Positions 1-11,284 of a stretch of 64,000 nt of DNA are shown in pieces. The position numbers and the translations under genes were made by a program. The DNA lies in the NCBI RefSeq assembly GCF_905475395.1, contig NC_058337.1, positions 7,242,983 through 7,306,982 on the forward strand, in the 5' to 3' direction. The notes beneath the pieces were generated by a model. That model saw nothing but the letters and a program-made list of their open reading frames with translations. It did not search any database and was not told where the DNA came from. The stretch comes from Chrysoperla carnea. Its lineage: Eukaryota > Arthropoda > Insecta > Neuroptera > Chrysopidae. How positions within the stretch are numbered: the first letter of the stretch is position 1; every line of letters starts with the position of its first letter.

Positions 1-22
1 CGTGTTGATGGTGTGCGTATAG

Positions 23-122
23 AAAAAAAATTATGCTTTTTCAAAACTATCTTTCGATGACAAAAAACAAGTGATCGTGAAAGGTCGTTGTACACCGGAT
101 TTGCAATTACTAAAAACTAAAG
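23..122 (+). CDS. possible internal exon fragment, unrecognised
   Basis: An open frame runs from a stop at 20-22 and ends at a good splice donor (AAAG|GTAAGT, exon end 122, phase 1). It encodes about 33 residues, including FDDKKQVIVKGRCTPDLQLL, which has protein-like composition. The 5' side is weak: the only AG is at 21-22 and lacks a pyrimidine tract. I do not recognise the family. The donor phase fits the BEN-type exon at 12485 on the same strand, but that match is one in three by chance. It could also be a transposon fragment. Confidence 0.2.
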
Positions 123-831
123 GTAAGTAAGTCAATCGTAAATTCAACACAAAACGATCTTATTCATATTATTGGCTGACAAGTTGCAAACACTGCAACA
201 ATAGGTTGTTTTGTTTCCCTTGTCTACTATTTTTCAACAATAAAATCATCTGTAACGATACCGGTGACAACGATGTGCATAATTTTTCTACGACCGCAAA
301 AAACACGATTAATCTGACAAAAACTTAGAAGCTTCCTTTAAGTATCACATCTTTGTGTATACTCACACCACCATCTTTTAACTGCTATTATTTAATTCTA
401 ATCTTTAAAAATCAGCCAATCTATGGATATTTGTGATTACAAATACCTACATCATTATTTACTCACCATGACCATGAACCAATACCAACATGGAGTATTT
501 TTGATTATATAGTAGCTTTTAAAAATTTTTGCCTACCCTGTCTAAAAACTCTGTGCATGCCACTGCTTAGACTTAGGTTGAGGGTTCGTATTCAGGCAGC
601 GGCAGTTTGAGCAATTGTAATTAATGGGGCAGTAGAATTGATCACATTGTCGTCACTTGGACAAGAACGAAGTAACCGACTCCATCCACATCATAAATGT
701 AATTGTATAGATGGCCTCTTTTATAGGCGTATATGTCAGAGAAACGGAGGTTAAACCCCATTATTATTACTATGGAGCAATATATTTATTATTAATACTT
801 TACAAATGTGAGGAAGACTTAAGGACACTTA
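123..831. other. non-coding stretch, nothing recognised
   Basis: AT-rich DNA with no sustained frame, no clear terminal repeats and no RNA gene that I can see. It would be intron if the exon ending at 122 is real. Confidence 0.3.
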
Positions 832-1212
832 GGGGCAATAAAATCGATGCGAGCGCTTCCAGTGAAAAATTTTGGCGATAAAGGAGGTTGTTATGACTAA
901 TTTGCAATTCTTTACATGTTAATCTTATAGAAAATGTCAAATTAAAATTATTGAAAAACACTAATTAATTAAACTTAAAGCACTAAAAATTGTGAAAATA
1001 AGAATTCAAATTGCATAAATATTATTTTTTAAATGTAAATTATCATAATTATTTATTTAAATTTGTGAGACAATAATATTAAATTTTCATAGTAAGTCAT
1101 AAATGCAATCCATACAATTATATATGCATCCATACAATTCTATAATTAAAGTAGTGTATCGTTACCATGGAAACGCCTCCTTTAAAACTCACGCACGGAG
1201 CGATATAATTTA
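832..1212 (+). repeat. R2 MITE, copy 1 (left end clipped)
   Basis: It matches the copies at 28662, 51909 and 58797 and, inverted, 44283. Shared landmarks are the block around AATAAAATCGATG, the paired CCATACAATT motifs and the right end CTCACGCACGGAGCGA. Fuller copies have imperfect terminal inverted repeats (ATATTCGTTGTGTGCGT against ATATTCGCTCCGTGCGT). No coding capacity, so a non-autonomous DNA transposon is inferred. Confidence 0.75.
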
Positions 1213-1721
1213 TTGATCCCTCACTATTCTTCTATTTTAAAAACCTACTTCTTTAACCCTAAAATAATTAAGAAAATACTTCGTCGTCTCATCCCGTTCT
1301 TACCTTTTACATAAATACCCCCAGCAAGGACTAGTAAGTACTACACTTTATGCTGGAGTTAGTCTAGCTAGTTCAAATCCCACACTAATTAAATTGATTA
1401 GCTATAATATATTTGTGCCTATAGAGTTATTACAGTGCAACTGTTCAAGTGTCTTAAAAACCGTCCTATAAGCATATGGTACATAATTATAAATATAATA
1501 AAATGTTTACGATTTGATTACCAATCTACCAAACTAGTCAATATATTTTTCTACAATTATTATTCTTTTATTTTTTTTGTAAAATATTATCAATAAAAAC
1601 ATACGTTCTAAGTAAGAAAGAGTATTTCTAAATATTATTTATTTATTTTATTAATGCACCTAAACCTAAATTCCCATTTTCCATTTATTAGACTGCAAGG
1701 TTAACATAAGAAAATTAACAA
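1213..1721. other. AT-rich spacer, nothing recognised
   Basis: I see no coding frame, terminal repeat or RNA gene between the R2 copy and the hAT remnant. Confidence 0.3.
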
Positions 1722-2296
1722 CTAACACATCGCATGGGCGTTGCCAAGGGGAGGGATGAGCAAATGGAAAAAAATATCGATATTTATCGTTTTATTTGGC
1801 ACAGCCAAATTTACCACTGAAGCTACCCTTTCAGATGACACTGAAGATGCTTGACAAATCAAATATTTTAGAGCGATATCCGAGAGAACCGGTATGAAAT
1901 GTTGACAATTTACCCAGAACTTTATTGGATCAGATTTTCTTTCTAAAAGTGGTTGGTCCAAATACTGCTTCAGTTCATTGGGGACACAGCTACTGTTTGG
2001 AACCTCTGACGAAGCTACGCTCAGATTTAATAATTTCTCATGTCTGGACCAGATAGAGTACCCACTAGCTTGTTCTGATGCTGCTTGATCAGGATTTTTA
2101 TCCGGAGAGCGTTGTCCTCTACGCCGATGTTCTGCATGAATCTCAGCACTAATTTTGGATATAGCATTTGACACGAAAATTGGCGAGGTAAAGTGGATAC
2201 GCTTGAACCGAGGGTTCAAAACAATAGCTACTGAGAGAAAAGGATTTCTTTCTAAAGGAGCCAGTTTGTCTTCAACTTTTTTGAGTAAAGTCTTGC
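1722..2296 (-). pseudogene. hAT transposase, C-terminal fragment
   Basis: The minus-strand frame is open from about 2293 to 1722 with no initiating Met. It carries the hAT hallmarks LNPRFKRIHF, followed by ELKQYLDQPLLERKSDPIKFW and YLICQASSVSSERVAS, the C-terminal dimerisation region of hAT transposases. The reading frame runs on past the usual end into GGGCGTTGCCAAGGGGAGGG near 1734, which looks like a decayed hAT terminal repeat. About 190 residues remain and the BED finger and RNase H core are missing. It is a dead copy; an R1 fragment lies just upstream. Confidence 0.75.
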
Positions 2297-2454
2297 CCTA
2301 AAGAAGTTGATGGAGTTGCTTGATATAGCTAAAATCATAAAGAAAAACGAAAATAACTATTGACGCAGGGATAAGAAAGCCATAAAAACGAATGATATAC
2401 AGATATAAGGGTAGTGATGACCTGTACCAAACGTCATTAAAATCACGTCTACAG

Positions 2455-2580
2455 TTTTTATACCATGCATATATGTAATATGCAAGGTATACCAAGTTTA
2501 GTCCCAAATTTGTAACGCATAAAATATTGATGCTACGCACAAAATTTTGGTATAGGTGTTCATAAAATCGCCTAATTATT
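2455..2580 (+). repeat. R1 element, 5' fragment
   Basis: Contains the R1 start (ATACCATGCATATATG, then TTTAGTCCCAAATTTGTAACGC) through TCATAAAATCGCCTAAT, then stops. A minus-strand open frame over this block is a by-product of the repeat. Confidence 0.75.
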
Positions 2581-2947
2581 AATCACTTTGAAAGCTATAA
2601 TTTCATGTGAAAAATATCCGCTTACCTTAATTAGGATCCAAATAAACCAAGTTGGCATCCCAATTTTGTACAGTTGTTTTTGATAGGTATTATCTTTTAT
2701 TTCTAGTTAGTGTAAATATTCAAACTATATGTCCTAGAAATGTGTATAAAACATTAATATTTCGTTAGGGTTCCATAACATAAAAACATCCATCATTTAT
2801 TAATTATTATTTATTATTACAATCATTATTTGATACTTAATAACATTAGGCTATTAAACTTAATTACTGTATTATGTATTTAAATGTCTATTTTACGGAA
2901 GCATGAATAGCTCACTGTCAATTTATGAGAAAGTGGAGCTACACTAG

Positions 2948-3513
2948 CATATTTATACCATGTATATATGAAATATACATAGTATATTAAGTTTAGTCCC
3001 AAGTTTGTAACGCTTAAAAATAATGATGCTAGGAAAAAAATTTTGTCATAGGTGTTCATAAAATCACCTAATTAGTCCATTTCCGGTTGTCCGCCCGTCC
3101 GTCCGTCTGTGGTCACGATAACTCAAAAACGAAAAAAGATATCGAGCTGAAATTTTTACAGCGTACTCAGGACGTAAAAAGTGAGGTCAAGTTCGTAAAT
3201 GAGCATCATAGGTCAATTGGATCTTGGGTCCGTAGGACCTATCTTGTAAGCCGTTAGAGATAGAACAAAAGTTTAAATGCAAAAAATGTTCCTTATAAAA
3301 AATTAAACAACTTGTTTGAATCATTTTTTCGTAAACATTACTGTTTACCCGTGAGGGCGCCAATTAGGCGGAAATTTCATAATAAATGTGTTATACTAGA
3401 TTATCAGTTATGTATGTGTCACATGTTTGTATGTGTAATGTGATAAAGAAATCAACACTGACTATGCATGGTATTTCAACAATTAACTCAGTCAATTGTT
3501 TGTTTCCACTTGT
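2948..3513 (+). repeat. R1 element, full-length copy
   Basis: R1 landmarks in order: an imperfect ATACCATGTATATATG hairpin start, TTTAGTCCCAAGTTTGTAACGC, CCATTTCCGGTTGTCCG with a CCGT microsatellite, AACTCAAAAACGAAAAAAGA, a GGGTCCGTAGGACC palindrome, GTTTACCCGTGAGGGCGC, and the tail CAATTAACTCAGTCAATTG ending CACTTGT. About 565 bp, no conserved ORF. Superfamily not determined. Confidence 0.85.
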
Positions 3514-3520
3514 TTTTAAA

Positions 3521-4085
3521 TGTGTACTATCCACAAGTATAAAACCAACTTTTAAAAAAATCATTAGTTCACTTTCAGTAAGCGCACTTGTGACTTATGG
3601 CATTATGGAAACGAACCGCTTTGAAGGTGTCGGTATTTTGTCATGTGTAAATTTCCAATTAAACGTCATAATAAACACTTAATAATACTTTTAAAAGTTA
3701 GAAATTAGGAATGTACAGGTGCAAATGAAAAACATAAACGATTAAAGCATTATATTTTTTAAATAAAGAAAATTCTCAACTAACTACATAAGACAAATTA
3801 TAAACATTATCATATTATCATTAAATCCGGACCTACAATTTTTAATAATTCCAGACAGTGTCGGTACTGTCTAATTAAAAGATAGTCTTCATTGACTGAA
3901 ATCTTCAAAAATGTTCGTTTCCATTATACCACATGTCACAAGTGCACTAACTTGTTGAAAGTGAACTAGTGTTTTTTTTTAAAGTTGGTTTTATATTTGT
4001 GGATAGTACACATTTAAAAAATATTCTAGGGAGCGCCACTTTCTCATACATTGAGACTGACAGTGAGACATTCAGCCTTCCGTAC
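3521..4085. repeat. R3 palindromic MITE, copy 1
   Basis: The left arm (about 3521-3625, TGTGTACTATCCACAAGTAT onward) is the inverted copy of about 3905-4013 (TTTGTGGATAGTACACA). The middle carries the block TCCAGACAGTGTCGGTACTG, shared with 6411-7190. Its right edge lies about 20 bp from the lipase stop codon at 4105, so it probably supplies most of the lipase 3' UTR. Confidence 0.75.
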
Positions 4086-4104
4086 AATTTAAAATTTTGT
4101 TAGT

Positions 4105-7100
4105 TTAATCACCATGTTGTATCATTTGTAACTGAGCATTAGAAAGAAAAAATGCATTATTTACAGTTTTTGACTTAAAGCCACCATTGACATAATATTC
4201 ATATGTATCTGAGAAATATTTTATGTAGGCATTTTGAACATATTTAAATTGCAACATATAATCATGATACGCATTCAATAAATGAATGTCAATTGGGGTA
4301 ATATTTTTAATACCTTCCATTCCCAGTCCAAATGGCGAATATTTACTAGTTTTAAAGTGAAATATTCCTGGTGTCCTGAAACCAAATTAAAGATCAAAAT
4401 CAAATAGCCAAGTCGAAGAATGATCTTATTCCAAACATTAAGACTGAAAATTTCATTATATAATATTGCAAAATTATTCAAATGGGATTCCTTGAGAGAA
4501 AAACAACATAAACGATGTTGAAATTTTGAAAATAAAATATCATCTGAACGTCACACAAACTTTAAATACTAAATATGATGTATTCTCTTAGCTTTTTTTA
4601 TATTTTTAATTCATTGTTTACACCGTTATAACATAGTAAAAATATAAATACTGTTTGAAAATGCGTTAATAGGCCTTTTCATCATATCATAAGCGCAAGT
4701 GCAGAGTTTATTTTTTCGTACTGACAGCAATAAGTAGGACTAAGATAGAAGATATTTGTTATTCATTTTATCACATTGGTTATAAATCATTTAGTACGAA
4801 ACAAATGTGAATCGTGATTTTAAAATGAAAAGCCCTATTAAGTGTAAAAAAATATTTAAAATACAGAATAATTTTGAAATATTTAAACGCCATGTTTTGG
4901 CGCTCTCTGTTGGTGACGTATTAATATGTGACCTGTCAATTGGTCAACGTATAATTTACACTTAAAAAAAATGAATTTAAAACACAGTATTTTCTCTCGT
5001 TATTATTAAGTTTTCTAATAAAAAGTCGTAGAATAATATAACTTGTAATACCATACAAAATATAAATAATTAATACCATACAGTATGTCAACGAATTTGA
5101 CAAACCAATACTAGGACGTTATGTCCGTTTTAAAATTTGTATTTCTGTTTTAGAAATTTTGAATTTCTCTCACTGAATTTGCACTTTTATTAATTAATTT
5201 TAAGAAATTAAAAAGATATTAATTACTAAAATAATGGTTTAGTTGAAATGTTCAGTCAATAAAGTTACGGAAGAAAAACATTTGAACCAAATTTTAATTT
5301 CATGAATATTCCCTATTGAAACAAAAATGTCAATTTAATCTCTGCTTAAACTGAAAATTTAACCAACAAAATAGTTGCCACTTAATATTGCCAATAGTTT
5401 AATTTAGCCTTGCAGTGTTCTGAAAAACAATTCTAGGCAGTGGCGGATTTACCAGCAGGCTGAGTAGGCTGGAGCCTAGTGCGGCAAATTTTAAGGGGCG
5501 GCAAATTTAGTTCATAAATTTTTTATTTCGATTGACAAAATTTAGAAAAAATTATAATACACACACAAAATACGAATTTCAAAAATTATAGAGGAATTAA
5601 AATATTCAACAAAAACCGAAATATAGTCCTATATACAGTGCTAAATAATAAATATCTCAAAATCTCTGCATAAACAATTGCTAAACGCTTTTGATTATAA
5701 TGTAATGATCATGAATTTTTAGAATATCGCAATAGCGATTCCATATTATAGTCGAAATTTAGTTATTTTTACATATTTTCTTCACTGATAATTACTATAA
5801 TTTTTTCTCCGTGTACCTAATAATTATGAGATCTCCTTACACAATTCAATCTTGATACAATATCGATGGTCTAATCATGATTGCTGCAGCAAGTTTGCAA
5901 ATTGTCAAATTCTATTCCAGAAAGTTATTTCTTTATGCGTAAAAAATACTGACTAATTTTTATTAAATAAAAAGCTAGTTCGATATCTTATAGAGATTCA
6001 GAATAAGTATAGTCTTTTTGTTTAAATCAATCGAATAACAAATCTAGATTTTTTGTGTAAGCTTTATTCCTATTACATAAGTATTGTATAGTTTTAACAC
6101 ATACCTTAACTTGCTTTAAAATTGGTACATATTTGAGATATTTTTTGCATAAAATATTGTTTTTTGATAATTCTTTGCTGTAAAAATAATCAAGGATCTA
6201 ACACGGTACCATAGTTCTCGATGATACTAACCATACGGGAAAAGTTGATGTAATGAGGATAATGGAGCACAAATCATAAAGTTGCAATTTTATTGATAGA
6301 TAATTGATATGATTGTGAACTAAGATATCAAAATTTAGAGGCGGCAAAAATTGAATAGCCTACGGGCGGCAAATCTCTAAATCCGCCACTGATTCTAGGA
6401 GAAGTAAGTCTGAAAAACTTTGAAAACCTTTTTGAAGATGTCAGTCAGTGATGACTATCCTTTAATTAGACAGTACCGAAACTGCCTGGAATTATTATAT
6501 ATAATAATATGCTAATGTTTATATAATTTGTCTTTTTTTGTAGTTAGTTAAGAATTTTCTTAAGTATTATTTAAAAAATATAATGCTTTAATTAGCCTTT
6601 TCCTCAAAAGATTAAAAAAGATCCGCTAGATGGCAGCAGTAGGGGAAGTACAAATATTTTTATTTATTATATTTTGATTCCCTACCATCTAGCGGATTTT
6701 TTTTAATCTTCTGAGGAAAAAAGCTTATTAGAGCTTAAATTAAAGAATTATATTTTTTAAGTAGTACTAATAAACATTTTTTAGTAACTATATAAGACAT
6801 GTTATAGTTCGTACAAAACCAAGTGGCACCGAGCAAGAGAGAGTGTATGATGTATATGTATGTGCACTTATATCTATACTCTCTCTTGTTCGGTGCCACT
6901 TGGTTTTGTACGAACTATATAAACATTATCGTATTACTATTAAATCCGGTCATAAAATTATTAATAATTCCAGACAGTTTCGGTACTGTCTAATTAAAGT
7001 ATAGTCATCACCGACGAACATCTTCAAAAAGGTTTGTTGCCATAATGCCACAATTCACAAGTACAAGTGCACTTGAAAATAAAAACTAGTTGGTTTTATA

Positions 7101-9573
7101 CTTGTGAGTAATACAAATTTAAAAAATAAGCTAGTGTAGCCGCACTTTTTCATAATTTGACTATGAGACATTCAGGCCTTCGTATAGATTAGCTTTATTG
7201 ATATTGTGCGTTCAGTTTTCAATGATCAAAACTTGAACATTGACAATATTTTCAGCTAGTTTATTAATAATATTCATGATATTTAATGATTCTTTATCTT
7301 TAATTAAAAAATCTCACCTTAAATTTGGACCAAGCAACTGAACATTGTGGTAATTGCAATCCGTTTCATCACATTTCACACCATAAAATAATCCTGGATT
7401 TTCTATCATTGAACCCCAATAGTCAAGTGCAGCCTTGTGACAACATTGATTTAATTTAACAATTTCTAAGGACACAAATTTAATTTATCAAGCATCGACT
7501 ATGAGATATTTTGTCAATTGGCTGCTATTTTGGCAATTGACCAGATTCAGAAATAATCGACAAAAATTTAGCGACAATAGACTTAAATGAAAATTCTTTG
7601 ATACATTGGGCGTTTCAAAAGGTTGAGACAACACGTGTTTATCCGTAAAGTAGAAATCACTATAATGTTCTTTAGCTAAACATAAAAAATTTCTCCGTTT
7701 AAGAGCTAGACAAAGTTTTGAAATTGTTTGATACACTTAAAAACAGTGTAAATAATTTTGTTAAAGTTTGTTATGGTCGTATTTTTATCGGATGCAAAAA
7801 ACATGTATGCAAATCATTATAATTAGTAATTAATTAATAATAATTATAATTAACACTTTACTATAGTGTAGAATGTTTTAGTACAAAAGCACTCCAAATT
7901 TCAACTGAAATGGTTATATATTTAGAAATTTATAATAATAAGTAAGATATAAAGATTTAGTCTAAGCGTACTCCTTTTTTTTAACAAAAAAATTCGTTAC
8001 AGGGGAAACTCAGCAGAAATGGGTCGAAAAAGGGATTAAAAATGTTGGGTAAAAAATTCAACAGCTGAATGTTTACCGGTGAAGAGGGGTGGGGGTTTAA
8101 AGGGAGAGGCAAACGGGTTTTTTGCGATTTACGGCGTAAAAACTCTTCTTAAAATTGCAAAAAACTGAAAATTATTTAATAATAAAATTTCATATCTATT
8201 TCCATTTTGTAATTTTTTATGCAATACAAATTACATATTTGATGTAATATTGTTTAGAATTTTAAGATTTCAATTCAAAGCTTCTACACAATATTACATC
8301 AAATATGTAATTTTAAGAATGTTTTTTTGCATACAGTAAAGTATTTTTTATTTTTTTATATGAATTTTGATGTCTTTACGAAGAAAATGGCCGTCACAGA
8401 AATTGCCTATCGTTAAAAAAAACCTTTTAGTGCGATCTTTAAAAGAGGTCTTTTTTACTAATTTCTTAGAAACTAATGAACAATGTTTTGCTTTTGAATT
8501 GAAAAATTTTAATTACCATCTTCCGAGTCAATTTCAAATACATAACCACTCGGGCATTTTGGTTGTAATGTTCCACCATTTGCCACTAAATCTGAATCTG
8601 ATTCTTTATAAAACCGAGTACCCCATGCTCCCATATTGGTGTGTAATGCAATTGTGTAATCTGCGTATCCTTTTTGAAAATGTACCCAAGGAGATGGATC
8701 TAAGCCAACTAATAATGGTAACTTTGGAAACGTATTCTTCGCTGTTAGAAATGCAACACATCCTCCATATGAATGTCCTATAAGTTCTATACTTTGCAGG
8801 GGTAATCCAATCTTTATTAATTTGGAAATGACAGAACCAAAAAGTTCACCAAGCCACTTAAAAACACACAAATAATTATATCAGTATTATATAAATTTAA
8901 AATAATTAAATTTAAATTAATTAATTAAGGAAGTTCCCTCGGCAATAATAGAAAAAATAAATTAGTAGATAAGGATCCGAATTTTTAGTATGTTATAGTT
9001 AACGAAATATATTATTGAATAAAACAAAAATTTGGGTATCTTACCGATCAATTAAGAGAGTTTTTATTAATTAAAAATACACTAAATAACATAGCCTGTT
9101 ATGAGGATGGTTATGTTATTTAGTGTATTTTTAATTAATAAAAACTCTCTTAATTGATCGGTAAGATACCCAAATTTTTGTTTTATACAATAATATATTT
9201 CGTTAACTATAACATACTAAAAATTCGGATCATTATCTACTAATTTATTTTTCTACTAATTTTCTATTACTGGCGAGGGAACTTCCTTAAGCTATATACT
9301 TACGAACATCACTTCACCATACACACCAGGAGACTTGTCTGTCGTATAATAATAATGAGACAACTGAATAATATTATAACGTTTAGATCTGATGTAAGAT
9401 TCTAAAAGAGGACGAAGATGTGAACTGTCCATTGGTGTGGGATGACCCGGGATAAAAAATGCTGTTTTGAGTGATGCATTAAATATATCTTGTTCCAAAA
9501 TTTGTTCAGGAGCTGTTCCATTTATAATCCGATAATCTGTATATGTTCTGCGATTAAAGAATTGAATTGAGCA
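4105..9573 (-). CDS. neutral (pancreatic-type) lipase, at least four exons
   Basis: Hydrolyses ester bonds of triacylglycerols or phospholipids; probably secreted. Visible coding exons, in transcript order: about 9573-9304, 8856-8517, 7465-7318 and 4375-4105. Junction phases agree at every step (0, 1, 2), donors are GTAAGT, GTAATT and GTGAGA, and acceptors are AG after T-rich tracts. Exon 1 begins near CSIQFFNRRT and has IINGTAPEQIL and TAFFIPGHPTPMD. Exon 2 holds the nucleophile motif GHSYGG and the catalytic Asp in GLDPSPW, then IALHTNMGAWG. Exon 3 has the catalytic His in CCHKAALDYW. Exon 4 has the closing strand TPGIFHFKTSKYSPFG and ends QMIQHGD. No long lid is visible between the Asp and His, which is more like the phospholipase A1-type insect lipases (inference). 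The signal-peptide exon and start Met upstream of 9573 were not found. Introns hold a hAT MITE, R3, R5 and a TTAA foldback. At least 342 residues are visible. Confidence 0.88.
4666..4841. mobile_element. small MITE flanked by TTAA
   Basis: TTAA-TAGGCCTTTTCAT at the left mirrors ATGAAAAGCCCTA-TTAA at the right. A TTAA target with terminal inverted repeats is typical of piggyBac-type non-autonomous elements (inference). Inside lipase intron 3. Confidence 0.5.
5438..6391. mobile_element. hAT non-autonomous element with 8-bp TSD
   Basis: Begins CAGTGGCGGATTTACCAGC and ends TCTAAATCCGCCACTG. Both sides have the same 8-bp duplication ATTCTAGG (5430-5437 and 6392-6399), which proves a hAT-type insertion. 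The 954-bp interior is AT-rich with subterminal GGCGGCAAAT repeats and no transposase frame. The perfect TSD suggests a fairly recent insertion into lipase intron 3. Confidence 0.92.
6411..7190. repeat. R3 MITE, copy 2, with nested palindromes
   Basis: The arm at about 6440-6590 (ATTAGACAGTACCGAAACTG) is inverted relative to about 6915-7010 (CAGTTTCGGTACTGTCTAAT). The right end matches the end of copy 1 (GACATTCAGGCC). The centre holds a second palindrome, about 6592-6730, with arms around GATCCGCTAGATGG and CCATCTAGCGGATT. Another lies at 6803-6919. In lipase intron 3. Confidence 0.75.
6803..6919. mobile_element. 117-bp near-perfect palindromic MITE
   Basis: Arms of about 43 bp: TATAGTTCGTACAAAACCAA through AGAGAGAGT against ACTCTCTC through TTGGTTTTGTACGAACTATA, with about 30 bp between them. 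Only one or two mismatches. Inserted within R3 copy 2. Confidence 0.75.
7955..8150 (+). repeat. R5 repeat, copy 1
   Basis: Shares ATTCGTTACA, AACTCAGCAG, CAACAGCTGAATGTTT and GATTTACGGCGTAAA with 29171-29365. In lipase intron 2. No coding capacity. Just downstream (about 8228-8315) is an inverted pair ATTACATATTTGATGTAATA / TATTACATCAAATATGTAAT. Confidence 0.65.
8929..9286. mobile_element. 358-bp foldback element with TTAA target site
   Basis: Nearly perfect hairpin: arms of about 163-175 bp (8929-9091 and 9112-9286) around a 20-bp loop. Starts GGAAGTTCCCTCG and ends CGAGGGAACTTCC, with TTAA directly on both sides (8925-8928 and 9287-9290). It sits in lipase intron 1, and its right end is 17 bp from the exon-1 donor boundary. 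TTAA flanks indicate a piggyBac-type MITE (inference). Confidence 0.85.
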
Positions 9574-9867
9574 AGTTTTATCTTTATAAAGTGTCCAAAA
9601 TAACTTAAATAATAGACCGTCAGATAATGGCAGATTAGTGCACGGTATCTTTCGCTTCTTTCACGGTATCTTTCGCTCTTTTTCGAAATTTGCAAGGTTT
9701 CTGCGTTATAAATCAAAGATAGAACATAGCTTCGTAAAAATTTAAATCGACATTTAAAATAAAATTTACAGGAAATTAATTTAAAGATAAAGTGAAATTC
9801 CGATACAGATATGAAGCGACAGCGCAATGCGGTTTTTGATACTGCACTTATGTACTAAATGGAAATT

Positions 9868-10110
9868 TTACAGAAATGGGTATTTTTCATTTACTTTCGA
9901 ACCAGAAACGAAAAAACTGAGGCACTTAAATTGTCAGTATCTCGTCTATTTATTATGAATTACCGATACAAAACACAATTTACATGATCAGCAGAAAGAT
10001 TTAAACAATTTGTTAAACGCAAAAATGTAATCAAGAACGTCACAGTATTTTTCATTTTGGCACTTCAATCTAATTATTAAAATAAACCTTGAGTATTAAA
10101 ATTACTATTT
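9868..10110 (+). repeat. direct repeat, unit 1
   Basis: About 240 bp beginning TTACAGAAATGGGTATTTTT and including ATGATCAGCAGAAAGATTTA and AAGAACGTCACA; about 90% matched by 10598-10850. Neither protein frame nor terminal repeats seen. The 490 bp between the units is unrelated AT-rich DNA. Confidence 0.75.
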
Positions 10111-10597
10111 AAGTATATTTTATAATTTTTCAAAACCATAATCATGTTTTATGGTGTCGAATAGTTAAATGATTTAATGATACCGCTAATAAAAATAAAT
10201 GTTTTGTCTGTGTAGCTATCAGTTACATTTCGAGATAGCTCGACGGAATTTTACGTTGGTTAAATAAATTTCGGTTCCAAGATATCAAAAGAAGATTCTG
10301 CGACGTAATTTTTAAAATACTCCTTCCATGAATAGTATTTTTACGCCTCGAAAACGAAATAAAAATTTTATGACAAGTTTAAGGTTTTGGGTGTCCACAA
10401 TTTTACCGCTAGATATGTATATGCAGGATAAAGACAACTTGAGACTAAAGGACGCCAGTAATTAATCCAAAAAGAACCCCGCACGATTAAATAGGAAAAT
10501 AGCTTTCTATGAAAATTTTTCAAACCACCTTCTAATTGTTCTTCGGATCGTTTTGATAAAAAGCTCTCACAGTTACAAAATTTTTTAACGAGTAGTA

Positions 10598-10850
10598 GTT
10601 ACAGAAATGGGTATTTTTCACTTACTTCCGAACCAGAAACGAGAAACTGAGGCACTTAAATTGTCACTATTTAGTCTATTTATTATGAATTACCGATACA
10701 AAACACAATTTATATGATCAGCAGAAAGATTTAAACAATTTGTTAAAAATGCGATCAAGAACGCGATCGCAAAAATGCGATCAAGAACGTCACAAGTATT
10801 TTTCATTTTATCACTTTAATCTAATTATTAAAACAAACCCAATTATATTT
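10598..10850 (+). repeat. direct repeat, unit 2
   Basis: Second copy of 9868-10110. It differs by substitutions and by an internal triplication of the motif ATGCGATCAAGAACG near 10748-10788. Confidence 0.75.
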
Positions 10851-11284
10851 AAGTATATTTTATAGTTTTGTAAAAGTAGGTTTATGGTCTAGGTTTCAAT
10901 TGTGAGGAAAGTGATGATGTTGGTTGTTAATTATAAAATTAGATTTATTGTTGAAAATATTTTATTTTTATTTGTTGTAAATTTTTTAAATACATTCTTG
11001 TTTTAATTATTAGTTGACTCCAAAATAAATTTTTTATCAAGATATATTTTCTTGAATAGCGACTTCTTGAATAATTTTTTTTTTTTTTTGATTCTCTAAT
11101 ATTGGATTCTTTTTTTGTGAATCTTTTTTAATGAATGCTTTCTTAATGAAGTCCTTTTTTAATGAATGATCTATTCAACTCAAATTTCCCTTTCGCTAAT
11201 CTGATCAAACACACTATTCCAAAATTATATTTTTTTATCCCTTCTCAAAAAACGTAACAGATTAATACATTTCCTATATAATAA
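10851..11284. other. AT-rich, T-tract-rich spacer
   Basis: Low-complexity DNA with a long T run near 11083 and degenerate short repeats of the type TTTTTAATGAATG. No gene seen. Confidence 0.4.

Noticed and set aside
2298-2540. 80-codon minus-strand frame
   Set aside because: Lies on the R1 fragment; related frames recur wherever R1 occurs (for example 14692-14979).
7488-7736. 82-codon minus-strand frame in lipase intron 2
   Set aside because: Starts with GTG, no lipase similarity, and accepted exons already join in phase across it.
8367-8783. 138-codon plus-strand frame
   Set aside because: It overlaps lipase exon 2 on the opposite strand. The minus strand carries clear lipase motifs and matching splice phases.
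9522-9827. 101-codon minus-strand frame upstream of the lipase
   Set aside because: It is in a different frame from CSIQFFNRRT...INGTAPEQ, which continues the lipase homology; its sequence has no family features.
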